Assembly (NCBI GenBank): GCA_963777895.1
Contig: CAVZSF010000007.1
Location: 186,001 to 250,000, forward strand
Length of the DNA stretch: 64,000 nt
Direction: 5' to 3'
Source of the DNA: UBA2241 sp963777895
GTDB lineage: Bacteria; Actinomycetota; Thermoleophilia; UBA2241
Positions 1 through 8,595 of the stretch are shown here, piece after piece (the first letter of the stretch is position 1; each line of letters begins with the position of its first letter). The translations under genes and the position numbers were made by a program. The notes under the pieces are model-generated. The model was given only the letters and a program-made list of their open reading frames with translations. It was not told the DNA's origin and ran no database searches.

Positions 1-387
1 TGGGACCGCGTCGACACCCCGAACTACGTCACCTTCGCGATCGATGTGGGTGGCGAGGTGGTGGGCTGCATCCAGTTCGACGAGGAGCACGACCCTGACT
101 ATCGCCGGGTCGAGATCGACCTCTTCGTGAGCGAGCGGTACCAGAACAGGGGGGTCGGAAGCGACGCCCTGCGCACGCTGATTGACTACGTCACCCGCGT
201 GCGCGGCCACCATCGCGTCACTCTGGATCCCTCCGTGGCGAACGAGCGCGCCATCCACGTGTATCGCAAGCTCGGCTTCCGCGAGGTCGGCGTGATGCGC
301 CGCTACGAGCGCGGTGAGGACGGCACCTGGCGCGACGCCCTGCTCATGGAGCTGGTCCTGGACGACGAGGGCAGGCCGCTGGAGTAG
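1..387 (+). CDS. GNAT N-acetyltransferase, 5' end outside window
   Basis: This is the C-terminal 128 residues of a GNAT-fold acetyltransferase, which moves the acetyl group of acetyl-CoA to an amine. The reading frame is open from base 1, so the gene starts upstream; the internal GTG at 46 is not needed as a start. The acetyl-CoA loop is visible as RYQNRGVGSDALR, and the family's C-terminal block follows as NERAIHVYRKLGFREVGVMRRY, typical of the RimJ/RimL group. The substrate cannot be told from sequence. The stop TAG at 385 is followed after 25 bases by the convergent stop of the next gene. Confidence 0.85.
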   Translation, partial: WDRVDTPNYVTFAIDVGGEVVGCIQFDEEHDPDYRRVEIDLFVSERYQNRGVGSDALRTLIDYVTRVRGHHRVTLDPSVANERAIHVYRKLGFREVGVMRRYERGEDGTWRDALLMELVLDDEGRPLE

Positions 388-412
388 GGCGCGTCGCGAC
401 TCGCGGCAGCGG

Positions 413-1579
413 TCAGTATCGCTTCGAGATGCGCGGCACCGTGAAGACGTCGAAGAGGATGGTCTTCCCGGCCGCGTAGGTCTTCCCTCCGACCGTCTCC
501 TGCTCGCTGCTCACGAAGTAGGTCATCGCCTTGATGCGGCCGCTTGTCGTCTGCCTCAGGATCGTGAAGCCGTAGCGGTCAGGGCCACCGGACGGCGAGC
601 CCAGCACCCTGACGTCCCGGTCGTCGCGCGCCGGAACCTCGTCGTGGCTGGCGCTGGTGACGGCGGAGTAGGGTGGAGCGCCTCCCATTCCCTGCGTGAG
701 GTAGACCGTGCCGCCGGCCGCGACGTGGCGGCGGTAGTTGTGCAAGTCGCCCTGGAGGACGAGATCGACGCCCGAGCGGACGAAGAGTCGGACCAGGGCG
801 TTCCGCTCCGTCACGTACGGCTGCTCGGTGTACGAGGCGTTCGTCTTGGGGTCGAGGAGCGGGTGATGGACGACCACGACGACATACTGGGTGCGTGGTC
901 TTGCCCGCAGCCAGCGAACCAACTCCCGGGCCTGGCGCGACTGCGTGAGCCAGGCCGATCCCGGCGCCGTGTCGGGCGTCGCCGTCTTGAAGCCGATGGT
1001 CCCGTCGGCGACGCCGCTCTCGACACTCGACAGCGTGAAGCCGTGCAGCGTCTTGGTCCCCACGGCCAGGCGGAAGGGGCCCCAGTGATGGCGCTGTGTC
1101 ACAGTCGGGTCGCCCGCCGGGACCGCTTCGCCCCAGAGCATCTCGTGCCAGAGTCGGTGGTCGTCGGCGTCGGACAGGCGCTCGTGGTTGCCCGGCGCCC
1201 AGATCACCCGCCCCTTCGCGGTGATGGGTCGGGCCGCGGCGATGAACCCCTCGTACTTCTGCCGGTCCGCGGCCCCGTCTCCGCTCCCGTCGATGTAGTC
1301 GCCGAGGGCGATCGAGGACTGGAAGCGGACGGCGGCGAGGGCACGCACGACGCTCACGAAGCCTTCAGAGGCGGTGGGGTCGGAGCCGGAGTTGCGGACG
1401 TCGCCCCAGATGGCCACGCGGCTGCCCGTGCCGGTCGCCGGTGCGGCGGTGGGTCCAGGCAACGCGAGCGGCGCCGCCGACTCGGGGGCCGTGGGGGAGA
1501 CTGCGCTCTCGCCGCACGCCGTCAGCGTCAGCAGGATGGCGAGCACGGCACCGGCGATGGGCAGAGGGAAGCGTCGCAT
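413..1579 (-). CDS. Calcineurin-like metallophosphoesterase lipoprotein
   Basis: Exported phosphoesterase of 388 residues. The N-terminus is a lipoprotein signal peptide ending in the lipobox LTLTAC, so it is probably anchored on the outer face of the membrane. Metal-binding motifs of the calcineurin/purple-acid-phosphatase fold follow in order: WGDVRNSG, ALGDYIDG, PGNHERL, VVHHPLLD and a last motif GDLHNYRR where the family usually has GHxHNY. The first motif also lacks the usual DxH histidine, so metal site 1 may be atypical. The ATG at 1579 was chosen because it opens the signal peptide; the frame is open for another 1 kb upstream. Substrate unknown. It is transcribed divergently from the deaminase gene. 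Confidence 0.82.
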   Translation of the reverse strand: MRRFPLPIAGAVLAILLTLTACGESAVSPTAPESAAPLALPGPTAAPATGTGSRVAIWGDVRNSGSDPTASEGFVSVVRALAAVRFQSSIALGDYIDGSGDGAADRQKYEGFIAAARPITAKGRVIWAPGNHERLSDADDHRLWHEMLWGEAVPAGDPTVTQRHHWGPFRLAVGTKTLHGFTLSSVESGVADGTIGFKTATPDTAPGSAWLTQSRQARELVRWLRARPRTQYVVVVVHHPLLDPKTNASYTEQPYVTERNALVRLFVRSGVDLVLQGDLHNYRRHVAAGGTVYLTQGMGGAPPYSAVTSASHDEVPARDDRDVRVLGSPSGGPDRYGFTILRQTTSGRIKAMTYFVSSEQETVGGKTYAAGKTILFDVFTVPRISKRY

Positions 1580-1723
1580 GACGAGACCACTGTAACGCGC
1601 CTGGCGGCGGCGGCAAGCAGGGCGTGCCCGGGCGTCTAGGGCGTGGCTCTCCCGGTCGATACAGGCTTCCCGGTAGCTCGTCCGAGGCCGTTCGTCGCAG
1701 GACGTGCAGCGAAACGGCGGCTG

Positions 1724-1729
1724 TAGAAT
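1724..1729 (+). promoter_or_regulatory. -10 box of a probable leaderless promoter for the deaminase gene
   Basis: TAGAAT ends 6 bases before the ATG at 1736, and no Shine-Dalgarno sequence precedes that ATG. Transcription would start at or next to the A of the start codon, giving a leaderless mRNA. No good -35 box is seen. Inference from spacing only. Confidence 0.5.
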
Positions 1730-1735
1730 CGCCCA

Positions 1736-2761
1736 ATGCCGCTGCCTGCGTATCCGAAGATCGAGCTCCACGTCCATCTGGAGGCCACGGTCACGCCGGA
1801 GGTGCTGCTGCGGGTCGCGAAGCGCAACGGTGCGGACCTGCGCTACCAGACCGTCGAGGAGCTCGAGGCCTTCTATGCCGGGGCCTCGAGCTTCGAGCAG
1901 TTCATCGCCTGCTGGATCGTCACGAGCCGCAACCTCCAGACCTACGACGACTTCCGCGAGATCGTCGTCGAGTACGCTCGCATGGCCCGGGATCAGGGCG
2001 TCGTCTACGCGGAGGCGATCTGCTCCCCGACCGAGCCGCTGCTGCGCGGCACGCCTTGGGAGGTCATGTTCGAGGGCTACTGCGACGGCTGCGCAGAGGC
2101 CGCCGAGACGTTCGGGGTCGACGTCAGGTTGACCCCCGACGCCTCGCGCGACTTCCCCGCCCGGCTGGCGACGACGATGGCCAAGTGGGCGGTGAAGTAC
2201 CGCGACCGCGGGGTGGTCGCGCTCAGCCTCGGAGGGACTGAGCGCAAGTTCCCGCCGGAGAAGTTCCGCCGCGCCTTCGCCGTGGCCCGCGAGGGCGGCC
2301 TTGGCGCGGCGCCGCACGCCGGCGAGTTCGCCGGAGGCAAGGCCGGCGTGCCCTCGATCCGCGCCGCGCTCGACGTGCTGCACGCCGACCGGCTGCGGCA
2401 CGGCATCCGGGCGGTGGACGACGCCGCGCTGCTCGCGGAGCTCGCCGAGCGCGGCGTCGTCTGCGACGTGTGCCCCACCAGCAACGTACGCCTGGGCGCC
2501 GTGCCGAGTATGGCCGAGCATCCGCTCCCACAGATGCTGGGCGCCGGCGTCAAGTGCTCGATCTCGACCGACGACCCCGTGCTGCTCGGCACCGACCTGC
2601 CCCGCGAGCACGAGATCGCGATCGGGCTCGGTCATTCGCCGCGGGCGATGTACGAGCACGCCCTCGCCGGCGTGCTGTGCGAGCCCGGCCTGCGCGTGCG
2701 CCTCGACCGCATCGGCCGGGATTTCGACTGGGACGCCGCAGCGGCCGAGCCGGCGCTGTGA
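1736..2761 (+). CDS. Adenosine deaminase family amidohydrolase
   Basis: Cytosolic zinc hydrolase of 341 residues that should deaminate adenosine or a related purine nucleoside such as aminodeoxyfutalosine. The zinc ligands and catalytic residues of the family are in place: ELHVHL (His12, His14), the HAGE motif at 194-197, LRHGIR, CPTSN and the metal-binding aspartates in STDDP (279-280). The first motif reads HLEAT instead of the common HLDGS, a form also seen in aminodeoxyfutalosine deaminases, so the substrate is open. Length fits the family. The gene stands alone, probably on a leaderless transcript. Confidence 0.87.
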   Translation: MPLPAYPKIELHVHLEATVTPEVLLRVAKRNGADLRYQTVEELEAFYAGASSFEQFIACWIVTSRNLQTYDDFREIVVEYARMARDQGVVYAEAICSPTEPLLRGTPWEVMFEGYCDGCAEAAETFGVDVRLTPDASRDFPARLATTMAKWAVKYRDRGVVALSLGGTERKFPPEKFRRAFAVAREGGLGAAPHAGEFAGGKAGVPSIRAALDVLHADRLRHGIRAVDDAALLAELAERGVVCDVCPTSNVRLGAVPSMAEHPLPQMLGAGVKCSISTDDPVLLGTDLPREHEIAIGLGHSPRAMYEHALAGVLCEPGLRVRLDRIGRDFDWDAAAAEPAL

Positions 2762-2823
2762 GGGCGCTGCCGGCGTGAGGCCGGGATCAGCTCACGACTG
2801 CGTTCGTCTTCGACGGGGTACGC

Positions 2824-2852
2824 TTGCCCTCGACAAAGCAACCTGCTACTGT
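2824..2852 (+). promoter_or_regulatory. Promoter of the DEAD-box helicase gene
   Basis: A -35-like TTGCCC (2824-2829) is followed 17 bases later by TACTGT (2847-2852) carrying the extended -10 dinucleotide TG. Transcription would start near 2859, leaving a leader of about 120 bases before the GTG start of the helicase. Confidence 0.5.
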
Positions 2853-2978
2853 CCGATTCGTAACTAGTGGAGCCGGTTCACCGAGGCCGCAGACGTCGGC
2901 CCTCATCCTCCCCCCATCGTGACCCCCCAGGACCCTGTGAGACCCGGGCAGCGTTCTGAAGCGAAAGGAACGCAACCC

Positions 2979-4289
<1,311 letters not shown>

Positions 4290-4317
4290 CGAGACCCAGA
4301 CCACCTCGTTCAACGGA

Positions 4318-4337
4318 GTCAGACCACCTCGTCTGAC
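4318..4337 (+). terminator. Small hairpin downstream of the helicase
   Basis: GTCAGAC and GTCTGAC form a 7-bp stem around a 6-base loop 29 bases after the helicase stop. No U-tract follows, so termination activity is uncertain. Confidence 0.35.
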
Positions 4338-4428
4338 GCTCCTTGCCGCCTTACGGTCCCGTCTTCGGGGCGCCCCTCACCGGGCCCTCCGCGGCCTCGG
4401 CGCCCGCGGCTCGCGCTGCGTCACCCTT

Positions 4429-4437
4429 TGGTATAAT
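4429..4437 (+). promoter_or_regulatory. Extended -10 promoter of tRNA-Val
   Basis: A perfect TATAAT (4432-4437) with the extended-10 TG at 4429-4430 lies 13 bases before the mature tRNA 5' end. No recognisable -35 hexamer is at 17 bp, consistent with an extended-10 promoter. Confidence 0.75.
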
Positions 4438-4450
4438 CCGGCTCCTGCGT

Positions 4451-4526
4451 GGGCGACTAGCTCAGTTGGGAGAGCGCCAGCTCGACAAGCTGGAGGTCGT
4501 TGGTTCAATTCCAACGTCGCCCACCA
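4451..4526 (+). tRNA. tRNA-Val (anticodon GAC), CCA encoded
   Basis: A complete 76-base cloverleaf: 7-bp acceptor stem (GGGCGAC with GTCGCCC), D stem GCTC/GAGC, anticodon stem CCAGC/GCTGG, T stem GTTGG/CCAAC with TTCAATT loop, discriminator A and a genomically encoded CCA. The anticodon GAC is at 4484-4486 and reads valine codons GUC and GUU. The 7-base anticodon loop is TCGACAA, so position 33 is C and not the near-universal U. All stems are fully paired, which argues for a functional gene. Confidence 0.93.
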
Positions 4527-4536
4527 CCCCCGCCTT

Positions 4537-5334
4537 TCACCCCAGGGCTTCGGCCACCGCGATGAGCTCCGGCGAGTCGTCGCCGAAAGGCGAGCGGTCG
4601 TAGTCGCCGTACAGCGCGACGATGCGGAAGCCCGTGCGGGCGAGAAGGTGCTCGACCTCGTAGCGCCAGAGGTAGCGCATGGGGAAGGTCTCGGTCACGC
4701 GGCGCGTCGTGCCGTCTGGCTTGGTGATCTCGTAGGTCATCTCGCAGTCGTTCGTCTGGAAGGTGCGCCGGTAGCCGATGACCCGTCCCCACCAGCGGAT
4801 GCGCCGTCCGTCGGCGCACTCGACGACCTCGGCCTCTGTCTCGCCGTCAGACTCGCCGTGCTCGTAGAGCAGGGAGGGGTCCGGGTTGAACAGGTCGAGG
4901 ACGAGCCTGCCGCCAGGCGTCAAGTGCGCATGGCAGCGTGAGAGGCAGGCCATCTGCCGCCCGACCGACGTCAGGTGCTGGAACCCGCGGAACGGCAGCG
5001 CGACAAGCGCGAAGCGGCGGCCGAGGTCGAACGAGGTCATGTCCGCCTGGACGAGGGTGACCCGTTCGCGGACCTCGTCGGGCTCGGCCGCCAGCTTCCG
5101 CCGGCAGCGCTCCACCATCTGCGGCGAGAGGTCGAGCCCGGTGATCCTGTGACCGGACCGGGCGAGGGGGATGAGCACCCGTCCGGTCCCGCAGGCGACC
5201 TCGAGGGTCTCTCCAGCGTCGGGCGCCATCGCCGCCCAGAAGGCATGGTCGTCGCGGTCCGCGTAGACCAGGTCGTAGAGCTCCGCGAGTTCATCGGTGT
5301 CATAGGCGTCGTAACCGTCCATCGTGCCGTCCAT
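4537..5334 (-). CDS. Class I SAM-dependent methyltransferase
   Basis: Cytosolic methyltransferase of 265 residues that transfers a methyl group from S-adenosylmethionine. The SAM-binding motif I reads TLEVACGTGRVLIPLA, followed by the acidic strand-2 end GLDLSPQMV and the motif VTLVQADM; a post-II block LTPGGRLVLDLFNP is also clear. The C-terminal part carries a beta-rich lid. The acceptor cannot be inferred. Starts at 5334 and 5322 are both possible ATGs; neither has a strong ribosome-binding site. A minus-strand TAGAAT at 5376-5381 could be its -10 box. It stands alone, ending 10 bases from the tRNA. Confidence 0.82.
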   Translation of the reverse strand: MDGTMDGYDAYDTDELAELYDLVYADRDDHAFWAAMAPDAGETLEVACGTGRVLIPLARSGHRITGLDLSPQMVERCRRKLAAEPDEVRERVTLVQADMTSFDLGRRFALVALPFRGFQHLTSVGRQMACLSRCHAHLTPGGRLVLDLFNPDPSLLYEHGESDGETEAEVVECADGRRIRWWGRVIGYRRTFQTNDCEMTYEITKPDGTTRRVTETFPMRYLWRYEVEHLLARTGFRIVALYGDYDRSPFGDDSPELIAVAEALG

Positions 5335-5527
5335 CGTCGCCGCCGGGACTCGGTCTCACCGTCGCAACGCCTCGCATTCTAGTGTGAGGGGGTGCGAGCC
5401 GCGAAGAATGCCCAAACTTAGGCCCTCCCCCGGCGGGGGCCGCCCCGGTAGTGTTTGCCTCAGACGCGGCGGAGGGCGGCGTGCATGGTCTCCGCGCGCA
5501 GGGGTGAGCGAGGGAGGAGAGGCAGGT

Positions 5528-6832
5528 ATGAAGGTCCTGATCGTGGGCAGCGGGGGCGTGGGGGAGTCGACGGCGGCCATCGCCCAGCGGCGCGACCCGA
5601 AGAGCGAGCTGTTCGGGCAGATGGTGATGGCAGACGCTCACCTCGCCAGAGCGCAGGCGGCGTCGGCGCGGTTGGGCGACGAGAAGCGCTTTCCGGCCGT
5701 CAAGGTGGACGCGAGCGACGTCGACGCCGTGGCCGCGCTCTGCGCGCAGCACGGCGTCGACGTCCTCTGCAGCTTCCTCCCGGTCAAATACAACCCGTTC
5801 ACGCTGCAGGCCGCGCTCAAGGCCCGCGTCCATCATCTGGACGCGTCGACCACGCTCTCGGTGCCGCACCCCACGGACCCTTTCCACAAGTCCGGCAAGG
5901 TGCTGGGCGAGGACGAGTTCGCGCTTTCGCCGGAGTTCGAGAAGGTCGGCAAGCTGGCTCTGGCCGGCTGGGGCGTCGAGCCGGGCATGGCCGACTGGTA
6001 TTGCCGCTATGCCGCCGACCATTTCTTCGACGAGATCGACGAGATCGGTATCCGCGACGGTGCCAACCTCGAGATCCCCGGGGCGACGGGGATCAGCTTC
6101 GGGTTCTCCATATGGATGACGATCGAGGAGTGCACCAACCCGGCGGTGTGCTGGGAGCGCGACCGGGGTTTCTACACGGTGCCGCCGCTCAGCGAGCCCG
6201 AGCCGTTCTTCCTGCCGGAGGGCATCGGCTGGGTCGAGTGTGCTCACGTCGAGCACGAAGAGGTCATCGCCATCGGCCGCACGCACGAACGCCTGAAGGG
6301 CGTCAAGAAGGCGACCTTCAAGTACGCCCTGGGCGACGAGTTCATCGCCGCCATGGAGGTCTTCAAGAGCGTCAACATGCACGAGACCAGCAAGGTGCGG
6401 GTCGGCGGCGTGGAGGTCTCGCCGCGCGACGTGATCGAAGCGGCGGCGCCGGACCCGAACGAGATCGGCAAGAAGTACGTCGGGCAGACGTGCGGCGGCA
6501 CCTGGGTGAAGGGTCGCAAGGACGGCCTCGAACGGCAGGTCTACCTCTATCAGGTGGCCGACAATCAGGAGTGCGTGGCGAAGTACGGCACGCAGGGTGT
6601 GGTAGCCCAGACCGCGTTCACCGGCGTGATCGCGCTGGAGCTGCTCGCGACCGGCAAGCTCGCCGGGTACCGGGACAACCCCGAGGCCGGTGTGCGCGTG
6701 CCGCAGGAGTTCGCCGCCGACGATTTCGTTGGGCTCATGGCGGACTACGAGTTCCCCGGCGGGGTCCTCGAGATGGACTCGCCGTACAAGCGGGCGCGGG
6801 ACCGTGCGGATCTGGTGACGCCGGCCTCATGA
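5528..6832 (+). CDS. Saccharopine dehydrogenase family oxidoreductase
   Basis: NAD(P)-dependent oxidoreductase of 434 residues in the saccharopine dehydrogenase / carboxynorspermidine-synthase-like family, which acts on imine links between amino acids or amines and keto acids. The Rossmann motif GSGGVG is at residues 7-12, and the family's SFLPVKYNP and HHLDAST blocks follow. The ATG at 5528 begins the Rossmann strand and has GGAGAGG upstream. It is the first gene of a cluster with two SDRs and an MttB-family protein, which suggests catabolism of an amine or methylated amino compound. The exact substrate is unknown. Confidence 0.78.
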   Translation: MKVLIVGSGGVGESTAAIAQRRDPKSELFGQMVMADAHLARAQAASARLGDEKRFPAVKVDASDVDAVAALCAQHGVDVLCSFLPVKYNPFTLQAALKARVHHLDASTTLSVPHPTDPFHKSGKVLGEDEFALSPEFEKVGKLALAGWGVEPGMADWYCRYAADHFFDEIDEIGIRDGANLEIPGATGISFGFSIWMTIEECTNPAVCWERDRGFYTVPPLSEPEPFFLPEGIGWVECAHVEHEEVIAIGRTHERLKGVKKATFKYALGDEFIAAMEVFKSVNMHETSKVRVGGVEVSPRDVIEAAAPDPNEIGKKYVGQTCGGTWVKGRKDGLERQVYLYQVADNQECVAKYGTQGVVAQTAFTGVIALELLATGKLAGYRDNPEAGVRVPQEFAADDFVGLMADYEFPGGVLEMDSPYKRARDRADLVTPAS

Positions 6833-6871
6833 CGGTGCGGCGTGCCGGGCCGCCGGCGGGAGGTGAGTGAG

Positions 6872-7684
6872 ATGGCGGAGCTGAAGGCGAGCGGTGTGGG
6901 CGAGCAGGCGGGCAGCGGCCGGTTCGCCGGCCGCGTCGCGTTGGTGACTGGCGGCGCGTCCGGCATCGGCTTCGCGACGGTCGAGCGCTTCCTGCGCGAA
7001 GGCGCGACGGTCGTGCTCGCCGACGTGGACGCCGCCGCCGGCGAAGCCGCTGCGGCGGCGCTGCGCGAGCGCGGTTTTGCGCAGGTCAGCGCGGCGGCGG
7101 CGGACGTGAGTCGCTCCGCGGACGTCCGCCGCCTCGTCGACGATGTGCTGCGACGACACAGGCGCATCGACGTGCTCTTCAACAATGCGGGGTTCTTCGA
7201 GCCCGGTGAAGTGCACGAGGTCGCCGAGGACGACTGGGACCGGCAGCTCGCCGTGAACCTGAAATCGGTCTACCTGGTGTCGGCCGCCGCCGTCCCCGCG
7301 ATGCTCGCGCAGGGCGGCGGCGCCATCGTCAACAACGCGTCGGTGGCGGCGCTCGTCGGCGACGTCAAGGGCGCGGCCTACTGCGCGAGTAAGGCCGGGG
7401 TCGCCGGGCTGACGAGGGCTATGGCGCTGGACTACGCGAAGCGCGGCATCCGCGTCAACGCGATCTGCTGCGGCGAGATCGACACGCCGTTGTTCGAGCG
7501 CGAAGCCGGACAGCTCGGCATGACCGTGGACGAGTACCGGATCGTGCTGAACGAGTACCATCCGGTGGGCAGGATCGGGACGCCGGCCGAGGCGGCGGCG
7601 GCGGTCGCCTTCCTGGCGAGCGACGACGCCGCCTTCATCACCGGCGTCCTGCTGCCGGTGGACGGCGGGTATTCTGCTTCGTGA
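6872..7684 (+). CDS. Short-chain dehydrogenase/reductase (SDR)
   Basis: Classical SDR of 270 residues that oxidises an alcohol or reduces a ketone with NAD(P). The cofactor motif TGGASGIG is at 26-33, NNAG follows, the catalytic serine is in NNASVAAL and the YxxxK pair is Tyr170/Lys174. An aspartate at the end of strand 2 (VLADVD) favours NAD. The C-terminal block ITGVLLPVDGGYSAS is typical. The ATG at 6872 has a strong GGGAGGTGAG upstream. It is second in the 5.5-10.1 kb cluster. Confidence 0.87.
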   Translation: MAELKASGVGEQAGSGRFAGRVALVTGGASGIGFATVERFLREGATVVLADVDAAAGEAAAAALRERGFAQVSAAAADVSRSADVRRLVDDVLRRHRRIDVLFNNAGFFEPGEVHEVAEDDWDRQLAVNLKSVYLVSAAAVPAMLAQGGGAIVNNASVAALVGDVKGAAYCASKAGVAGLTRAMALDYAKRGIRVNAICCGEIDTPLFEREAGQLGMTVDEYRIVLNEYHPVGRIGTPAEAAAAVAFLASDDAAFITGVLLPVDGGYSAS

Positions 7685-7766
7685 GACGAGCCGAGGGTCG
7701 ACGGGATCCCGTCGCGCCGAGAGGTGAGGGCGGACGCTGAGCCCGGCATACCCTGGAGGGGGAGAC

Positions 7767-8546
7767 GTGAAGGGACTCAACGACAAGGTCGCGCTGATCA
7801 CGGGTGGGTCGTCTGGGTTCGGCGAGGCGGTCGCCTTGCGGTTCGCTGAGGAGGGGGTGCACGTCGCCGTCGGCGGCCGTGACGAGGCGCGCACGAGTGC
7901 CGTCGCGGCAGCGGCCGCCGACCGCGCCCGCGGCGCCGGGCGCGCGATCGAGGTCTCAGTCGCTCTCGGCGACGTCTCCGTGGTCGCCGACTGCGAGCGC
8001 CTGGTGCGCGAGACGGTGGAGCGCCACGGGCGCCTCGACATCCTCGTCAACTCCGCCGGGGTCTGGCTGGAGAAGTCCATCCTGGACACGAGCGAGGCGG
8101 AGTGGGACTGGTGCGTCGACACGTGTCTCAAGGGCACGTACTTCATGTGCCGCGAGGCGCTCCGGCACATGGTGCCGCGGCGAAGCGGCGTGATCGTCAA
8201 CATCGCGAGTGACTCGGGCATCCACGGCGAGCCCGGCGCGGCCGTCTACTCGGCGGCGAAGGCGGGGGTCGTCATGATGACGCGCGCGCTCGCCATCGAC
8301 CACGGTCCCGATGGCATCCGCGTGACGAGCGTCAGCCCGGGGATCTTCGACACTCCCATGCTGGCCAATGCGATCGCGGCCGCGCCCGACCCCGTCGCGT
8401 ACACTGACGGCATGGAGGACGCCTACCCGCTGAAGCGGATCGGGCGTCCCGAGGAGCTCGCCGCGACCGTCGCCTTCCTGGCGTCCGACGAGGCGAGCTT
8501 CGTCACGGGGCGGACCCTGGTCGTCGACGGAGGCGTCACGGCGTAG
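7767..8546 (+). CDS. Short-chain dehydrogenase/reductase (SDR)
   Basis: A second SDR of 259 residues, clearly different in sequence from the one before it. TGGSSGFG is at 12-19, NSAG follows, and Tyr161/Lys165 form the YxxxK pair; the C-terminus ends with GRTLVVDGGVTA. Strand 2 ends in GGRD, an arginine-containing loop that often goes with NADP preference. The start is GTG at 7767 after GGAGGGGGAG. Together with the previous SDR it could carry out two steps of one pathway. Substrate unknown. Confidence 0.86.
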   Translation: MKGLNDKVALITGGSSGFGEAVALRFAEEGVHVAVGGRDEARTSAVAAAAADRARGAGRAIEVSVALGDVSVVADCERLVRETVERHGRLDILVNSAGVWLEKSILDTSEAEWDWCVDTCLKGTYFMCREALRHMVPRRSGVIVNIASDSGIHGEPGAAVYSAAKAGVVMMTRALAIDHGPDGIRVTSVSPGIFDTPMLANAIAAAPDPVAYTDGMEDAYPLKRIGRPEELAATVAFLASDEASFVTGRTLVVDGGVTA

Positions 8547-8595
8547 AGATCGCAAGCAGCGCCGCTCGGAAGGGCGGCAGGGGGGAGGACGACCG

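Noticed and set aside
413..2659. A continuous minus-strand frame of 748 codons spanning the phosphoesterase and the deaminase gene
   Set aside because: Only the first 388 codons from the ATG at 1579 look like protein; the rest lies antisense to the well-conserved deaminase and is a GC-driven shadow.
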